Source: Mesorhizobium sp. RMAD-H1
GTDB taxonomy: Bacteria > Pseudomonadota > Alphaproteobacteria > Rhizobiales > Rhizobiaceae
Assembly (NCBI RefSeq): GCF_014191375.1
Contig: NZ_JACHWN010000001.1
Coordinates: 62,001-126,000 of the forward strand
Length of the DNA stretch: 64,000 bases
Reading direction: 5' to 3'
A program made the position numbers and the translations under genes. The notes beneath the pieces are model-generated. The model saw only the letters and a list, made by a program, of their open reading frames with translations. It was not told the origin of the DNA and ran no database searches. Shown piece after piece: positions 59,972-64,000 of the stretch; the stretch's first letter is position 1; each line of letters begins with the position of its first letter.

Positions 59972-61600
59972 CTATTGTTCCCGGTTCAGGAGCTTTTGCA
60001 GCGTCTCCAGCCGGTCCGCCTCGCGCGGCGGCTTGTCCCATCGCAGCCTTGAAAACCGGGGAAAGCGCATTGCCACGCCGGATTTGTGCCGCGTCGAGCG
60101 GTTGAGCCCTTCGAACGCCACTTCCACCACCAGTCCGTGATCGGGCTCCGCCCGAACGGCACGTACAGGGCCGAAGCGCTCCGTCGTGTTCTCGCGGACG
60201 AAGCGGTCGAGCAATCTCAGCTCTTCATCGGTGAAGCCGAAATAGGCCTTGCCGACGGGCACGAGGATAGGGTCGTCCTCCGGCCCGGACCAGACCCCAA
60301 AGGTGAAATCCGAATAATAGCTCGATCGCTTGCCATGACCGCGTTGGGCATAGATCAGCACGGCATCGATGGTGAAGGGATCGCGCTTCCATTTGAACCA
60401 CGGCCCCTTCGGACGGCCCGGCAGATAGAGGCTGTCGTGGCGCTTCAGCATCAGCCCTTCGATGATCGGATGGGGCGGAGCCTTACGGAAGGCGGCAAGT
60501 TCCTCGAAGCTCGTGAATGAAACCAGCGGTGAAAGATCGAAACGTCGGGGATCGAGCGTGGCGACAAAGGCTTCGAGCCGCATCCGCCGCTCGCGGAAGG
60601 GCAGGGGCCGCAAATCCCTGCCTTTGGCCTGGCTGCCCTCCTGCAGCAGATCATAGGCGCGCACGAAGGCCGGATAATCCGCCAGCTGCTTCGCCGTCAC
60701 GGTCTTGCGGTTGAGCCGCTGTTGCAGGTCGCCGAAGGTGCCGGCCACAATGCCGTCTTCGCCAAGCCGTCCCACCAGAAGCTCGCCATCGATCGCCCCC
60801 TCGAAATCCATGGCCTCCAGAATATCCGGGAAGGCATGGGAGATATCATCGCCGGTGCGCGAATAGATACGCCGCACTCCGTCTTCTGCCACCACCTGCA
60901 CACGGATGCCGTCCCACTTCCATTCCGCCGCATAATCGGCGGGGTCGAGCTTGGGAAATTCCGCCTCGTCCAGCGCCGTCGCCAGCATGACCGGGCGGAA
61001 GGGCGCCGCCGCCAGATTGGCCGGCCTCGGGGCTCGCCCTTCCAGCCATGCAAAGAGGTTTTCATAAGGCGGCGTCAGCCCGTGCCAGAGTTCCTCGATC
61101 TCGGTCACGTCCACCTGTCCGAAATCGGCGAGCGCCTGTTTGGCGAGCCGGGCGGAGACGCCGATGCGCAGGCCCCCGGTGACGAGCTTCAGGAGCGCGT
61201 AGCGGCCCGAGGCGTCGAGATCGTCGAGCCAGTGCGCGACGAGCAGCGGCCCTTCCCGCCGCGAAGCTTGCGACAGGGCCTCGACGATATCGGAGAGAAG
61301 CGGCGGACGGTTGGCGCGCCGCCGTTCGGGCGCGGGCCAGATCAGCGAGATGGTTTCGGCGAGGTCGCCCACGTAGTCGTAAGAATAGGCGAAAAGCTCG
61401 GGATCGACCCGCTCGCCCACCAGCGCGCGCAGCATGGCGGGCTTGACGCTGGCAAGCTCCAGGTCGCGCGTGATGGCGGCGAGGGCATAGCCCCGCTCCG
61501 GATCGGGCGTCGCGCGGAAATAATCGACAAGCAGCCGCAGCTTGCCATTGCGCTGCGGCGTCAAGACCAGCCGGTCGAGGAGTTCTGCGAACCCTTCCAT
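59972..61600 (-). CDS. ATP-dependent DNA ligase (cisplatin damage response type)
   Basis: A 542-residue ligase that seals DNA nicks. The N-terminal helical DNA-binding part has YDYVGDLAETISLIWPAPE; the nucleotidyltransferase motif I is EWKWDGIRVQVV (KxDG with the adenylated Lys, about residue 230), with IDGELLVGR and GLMLKRHDSLY as later motifs, and an OB-fold follows (WFKWKRDPFTIDAVLIYAQ). This length and context match the family named cisplatin damage response ATP-dependent DNA ligase. Its start overlaps the exonuclease stop (TGATG); the partner helicase begins at 63.8 kb. Confidence 0.92.
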   Translation of the reverse strand: MEGFAELLDRLVLTPQRNGKLRLLVDYFRATPDPERGYALAAITRDLELASVKPAMLRALVGERVDPELFAYSYDYVGDLAETISLIWPAPERRRANRPPLLSDIVEALSQASRREGPLLVAHWLDDLDASGRYALLKLVTGGLRIGVSARLAKQALADFGQVDVTEIEELWHGLTPPYENLFAWLEGRAPRPANLAAAPFRPVMLATALDEAEFPKLDPADYAAEWKWDGIRVQVVAEDGVRRIYSRTGDDISHAFPDILEAMDFEGAIDGELLVGRLGEDGIVAGTFGDLQQRLNRKTVTAKQLADYPAFVRAYDLLQEGSQAKGRDLRPLPFRERRMRLEAFVATLDPRRFDLSPLVSFTSFEELAAFRKAPPHPIIEGLMLKRHDSLYLPGRPKGPWFKWKRDPFTIDAVLIYAQRGHGKRSSYYSDFTFGVWSGPEDDPILVPVGKAYFGFTDEELRLLDRFVRENTTERFGPVRAVRAEPDHGLVVEVAFEGLNRSTRHKSGVAMRFPRFSRLRWDKPPREADRLETLQKLLNREQ

Positions 61601-62616
61601 CAGTCTCCTTCGTCCTCATAGCCGACGAGGTGCAAAGGCCGCGCCGGAATGCCCGACAGCGTGCACCAGCGCACCAGCGCTTCCTCGCGCCCATGCGTGA
61701 CCCAGACTTGCGAAGGGCCGATTTCGCGGATCGTTTCGGTCAGTTCGTCCCAGTCGCAGTGGTCGGAGATGATGAGCGGCAGCTCGACGCCCTGCTGCTT
61801 CGTCCGCTGGCGGATGCGCATCCAGCCTGACGCAAAGCAGGCGAGCGGATCGGGGAACCGCCGCGCCCAGCGGTCCACGAAGGCCGAGGGCGGGCCGATG
61901 ACGATAGCTCCGGCGAAATCGCGTGTGTCGCCGTCTTCGAGCGTGGCCGGCTGCAACTCGCCCAGATCGATCCCTTGCGACTGATAATACTCGCAGAGCT
62001 TCTGCAAGGCGCCATGGATATAGATCGGCCTGTCATAGCCCGCCTGCCGGATGAGGCTGATCACCCGCTGCGCCTTGCCCAGCGCATAGGCGCCGACGAT
62101 ATGGCAGCGCTCCGGAAACTGGCTCACCGATTTCATGAGCAGCGCAATCTGATGCGCCGCGTCCGGGTGCCGGAAGACGGGCAGGGCAAACGTCGCCTCG
62201 GTGATGAACACATCGCAGCTGACCGGCTCGAATCCTTGGCATGTCGGGTCCGCCTGCCGCTTGTAATCGCCGGAGACAACGATGCGCATGCCGTTCTGCT
62301 CCACCGCGATCTGGGCCGACCCCAGCACATGCCCCGCCGGGTGAAACCGCACGTTGACGCCGTTGATGGTCATCGTCTCGCCAAAGCGTATGGCCTGCGT
62401 CGATGCGGCAAAATCATCGCCATAGCGCAGCCGCATGATGTCGAGCGTCTCCTGCGTGGCGAGCACATGGCCATGGCCCGCGCGGGCATGGTCGGCATGG
62501 CCATGGGTGATGAGGGCGCGCGCCACGGGCCGCACCGGGTCGATGTGAAAATCGCCGGGCGGGCAGCAAAGCCCTTGCGGCGTGGGGCGGAGAAGGTCCT
62601 CTGGGCGCATTTCCAT
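61600..62616 (-). CDS. Ligase-associated DNA exonuclease (metallo-beta-lactamase fold)
   Basis: A 338-residue MBL/beta-CASP nuclease of the ligase-associated family. Metal motifs: ARALITHGHADHARAGHG (HxHxDH), HPAGHVLGSAQIA, VVSGDYKRQADPTCQGFEP and the beta-CASP region with ISDHCDWDELTETI and VWVTHGREEALVRWC. The conserved start is RPEDLLRPTPQGLCCPPGDF. ATG 62616 is used, though without a clear ribosome site; ATG 62661 (with AGGA near it) would add 15 residues. It forms an operon with the ligase for repair of DNA crosslinks or gaps. Confidence 0.9.
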   Translation of the reverse strand: MEMRPEDLLRPTPQGLCCPPGDFHIDPVRPVARALITHGHADHARAGHGHVLATQETLDIMRLRYGDDFAASTQAIRFGETMTINGVNVRFHPAGHVLGSAQIAVEQNGMRIVVSGDYKRQADPTCQGFEPVSCDVFITEATFALPVFRHPDAAHQIALLMKSVSQFPERCHIVGAYALGKAQRVISLIRQAGYDRPIYIHGALQKLCEYYQSQGIDLGELQPATLEDGDTRDFAGAIVIGPPSAFVDRWARRFPDPLACFASGWMRIRQRTKQQGVELPLIISDHCDWDELTETIREIGPSQVWVTHGREEALVRWCTLSGIPARPLHLVGYEDEGD

Positions 62617-62748
62617 GAAGATAGAGAGGGAAAATGATTGCGGAAAGGCTTGCGCTTTCATCTTCCTGCCAGAACCTGCCGAAACCTCTTGCAAAATTCG
62701 AGGCGGAAGATCATATCCCGCGCACTTCAACCCACAATTCGGTTCTCG

Positions 62749-63732
62749 ATGACGCGCGCATTCCTTTCCTCCGGCGATCTGATCGCCGATCGCCGTTCCC
62801 ATTATGCCGAGATGATGTTCGAGGCGGGCGATCATGCCGCCGCGGCCGATCTCATGCGGCAGGCGCTGGAGATCGTGCCGGAGTGGGTGCCGGGGCTCTT
62901 TCGCCTCGGCGAGATGGAAGAGAAGGCAGGCCGGCTGGAAGCGGCTGCCGAAGCCTGGCGCGGCGTGCTGCGCGCCGATGCACAGGACCGGTTCGGCGCA
63001 AGCCTGAAGCTTGCAAGCCTCGGCCTGACGGCCCGGCCCGATGCGCCGCCGACGGCCTATGTCGAAACCCTGTTCGATGCCTATGCGCCGACCTTCGAGA
63101 CGGCGCTCATCGGCAAGCTCGACTATCGCGTTCCCGAATTCCTCGCCGAGGCCATCGCCCGGGCGGGAGGTGAGCGCCGCTTTCGCCATGTTATCGATCT
63201 CGGTTGCGGCACCGGCCTGATGGGCGAAAGGCTGCGCGCCTCGACGAGCTTCCTCGAAGGCATCGATCTCTCCGACGCCATGCTGCGCAAGGCGGAAGAG
63301 AAGCAGATCTATGACCGCCTCGGAAAAGGCGATGTCAACGAACTGGAAAAGCCCGCTGTCCCCGCTGATCTGGTGGTCGCGGCGGATGTGTTCGTCTATG
63401 TCGGCAATCTCGACCGCGCCTTCGCCAATGTCTCCGGCATGCTGGAGCCGGGCGGCCTCTTCGCCTTCTCGGTCGAGACCCATGAAACGGATGGCCCGTC
63501 GGAGGAGGAGCTGGTCCTGCAGCCCTCGCTGCGCTTCACCCATTCCGCCTTCTATATCCGCCGCCTTCTGGAGCGTCATGGCTTCGAACCGCTCGAAATG
63601 AGCAGGGCCGTGATCCGCTATGATCGCGGTGAACCGCTGACGGGCATCGTGACCGTTGCGCGCCGTGCCGCCCTCGTTGCCATGGCCGGCAGTCCGGATG
63701 AGCCGATCGCGTTGGAGGAGCGGCCCAATTGA
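62749..63732 (+). CDS. TPR-containing class I SAM-dependent methyltransferase
   Basis: A 327-residue protein with an N-terminal TPR-like part (HYAEMMFEAGDHAAAADLMR, then LFRLGEMEEKAGRLEAAAEA) and a SAM methyltransferase domain from about 130: motif I VIDLGCGTGLMGERLR, EGIDLSDAMLRKAEEK, LVVAADVFVYVGNLDRAF and MLEPGGLFAFSVET. Such TPR-methyltransferases are common in rhizobia; the substrate is unknown. ATG 62749 is chosen because it begins the conserved part; no clear ribosome site. It separates the exonuclease operon from the helicase of the same repair set. Confidence 0.85.
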   Translation: MTRAFLSSGDLIADRRSHYAEMMFEAGDHAAAADLMRQALEIVPEWVPGLFRLGEMEEKAGRLEAAAEAWRGVLRADAQDRFGASLKLASLGLTARPDAPPTAYVETLFDAYAPTFETALIGKLDYRVPEFLAEAIARAGGERRFRHVIDLGCGTGLMGERLRASTSFLEGIDLSDAMLRKAEEKQIYDRLGKGDVNELEKPAVPADLVVAADVFVYVGNLDRAFANVSGMLEPGGLFAFSVETHETDGPSEEELVLQPSLRFTHSAFYIRRLLERHGFEPLEMSRAVIRYDRGEPLTGIVTVARRAALVAMAGSPDEPIALEERPN

Positions 63733-63806
63733 GGCCGATCCGAAAAACGAGAACAAAAGTGAACAAAATTCTTGGCGGCGGCGCAGCGGCGCATTAGTTT
63801 CGTCGC

Positions 63807-64000
63807 GTGACCCTGAACGCGAAGCCCGAAACCGCCGAAATGACATTCTCCCTGCCGGAACCATTCATGGAATGGTTCCGCGACAAGGGATGGCGACCGC
63901 GCCCGCATCAGTTGCAGCTTCTGGCCGAGGCGGAGCAGGGCCGCTCCACGCTGCTGATCGCCCCGACAGGCGCGGGCAAGACGCTGGCGGGCTTCCTGCC
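63807..64000 (+). CDS. Ligase-associated DEXH-box helicase, N-terminal part
   Basis: The gene runs off the right edge; 64 residues are visible. The start of an Lhr-like helicase is clear: EPFMEWFRDKGWRPRPHQLQ (Q-motif-like), followed by the Walker A segment LLIAPTGAGKTLAGFLP. With the ligase and MBL exonuclease it completes the known ligase-associated repair set. GTG 63807 or ATG 63840 could be the start; neither has a strong ribosome site. Confidence 0.85.
   Translation, partial: MTLNAKPETAEMTFSLPEPFMEWFRDKGWRPRPHQLQLLAEAEQGRSTLLIAPTGAGKTLAGFL

Noticed and set aside
62617-63864. Upstream extension of the exonuclease frame (to 754 codons)
   Set aside because: The extra part is antisense to the methyltransferase; family similarity begins only at RPEDLLRPTPQG.
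1-64000. CRISPR arrays, insertion sequences, prophage or toxin-antitoxin pairs
   Set aside because: Reading both strands gave no regular short repeats with spacers, no transposase or recombinase motifs and no paired small toxin/antitoxin genes.

Overview
This 64 kb window is ordinary chromosomal DNA of a GC-rich alphaproteobacterium, most probably of the order Hyphomicrobiales (Rhizobiaceae, Brucellaceae or Phyllobacteriaceae). The evidence is a BepR/BepDE-type RND efflux locus, a RirA-type iron box (TGA-N9-TCA) before a hydroxamate-siderophore receptor, an ExoF-type export protein, DUF930 and DUF1345 proteins, a cisplatin-response ligase/exonuclease/helicase set, and palindromic intergenic repeats of the rhizobial kind. 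Species cannot be named from sequence alone. I see no transposase, integrase, phage gene or CRISPR array.

Layout. 0-4.6 kb holds the tail of an IlvD/Edd-type dehydratase, glucose-6-phosphate isomerase (pgi), an M14/aspartoacylase-like hydrolase, a HAD phosphatase and a glutathione S-transferase. 4.6-6.4 kb is a FadD-type acyl-CoA ligase with a Lys/Ala/Pro-rich N-terminal tail. 6.8-13.4 kb is the efflux locus: a TetR repressor coupled to a DUF924 gene, divergent from the adaptor and pump genes, followed by a second TetR regulator. A type II NADH dehydrogenase follows.

14.8-43.3 kb is a large surface-polysaccharide locus. It has a nucleotide-sugar module (PIG-L deacetylase, glucose-1-phosphate cytidylyltransferase, C-methyltransferase, RmlC-like epimerase, DUF4910 protein, periplasmic GH140-like protein, class III aminotransferase), seven glycosyltransferases including a WecA-like initiating enzyme, a pyruvyl transferase, a flippase, a probable Wzy polymerase, an acetyltransferase, an AsnB-type amidotransferase, GDP-fucose synthase, and ExoF-like and GumC-like export and chain-length proteins. 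A LuxR-type regulator with a degenerate receiver domain ends it, and a Crp/Fnr regulator lies beyond an AT-rich spacer that carries a candidate small RNA. Repeated 1-13 nt gene overlaps indicate several tightly coupled operons. Together they would build a heteropolysaccharide on undecaprenyl phosphate, decorate it (pyruvyl, acetyl, amide, amino and methyl groups), flip, polymerise and export it.

44-49 kb holds small stress genes: DUF1579 and DUF899 genes divergent from a probably leaderless, autoregulated marR, then DUF1345, a PagL-type lipid A deacylase and DUF930. 49-55.4 kb has a thiolase and an iron-hydroxamate uptake operon (fhuA-fhuD-fhuB, with no fhuC ATPase). 55.7-58.4 kb has small unknown genes, a TM2 protein, tRNA-Thr(CGT) and nitronate monooxygenase. 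58.4-64 kb has a highly structured spacer, an unknown membrane-anchored protein, the ATP-dependent ligase and its exonuclease, a TPR-methyltransferase, and the start of the partner helicase.

The less expected signals are the DUF4910/CDP-sugar module, a candidate sRNA near 43.6 kb, a strongly folded spacer near 58.6 kb, a marR promoter with its operator between -35 and -10 and a start codon at the expected transcription start, and an 11-bp inverted repeat before the DUF1345 ribosome-binding site.
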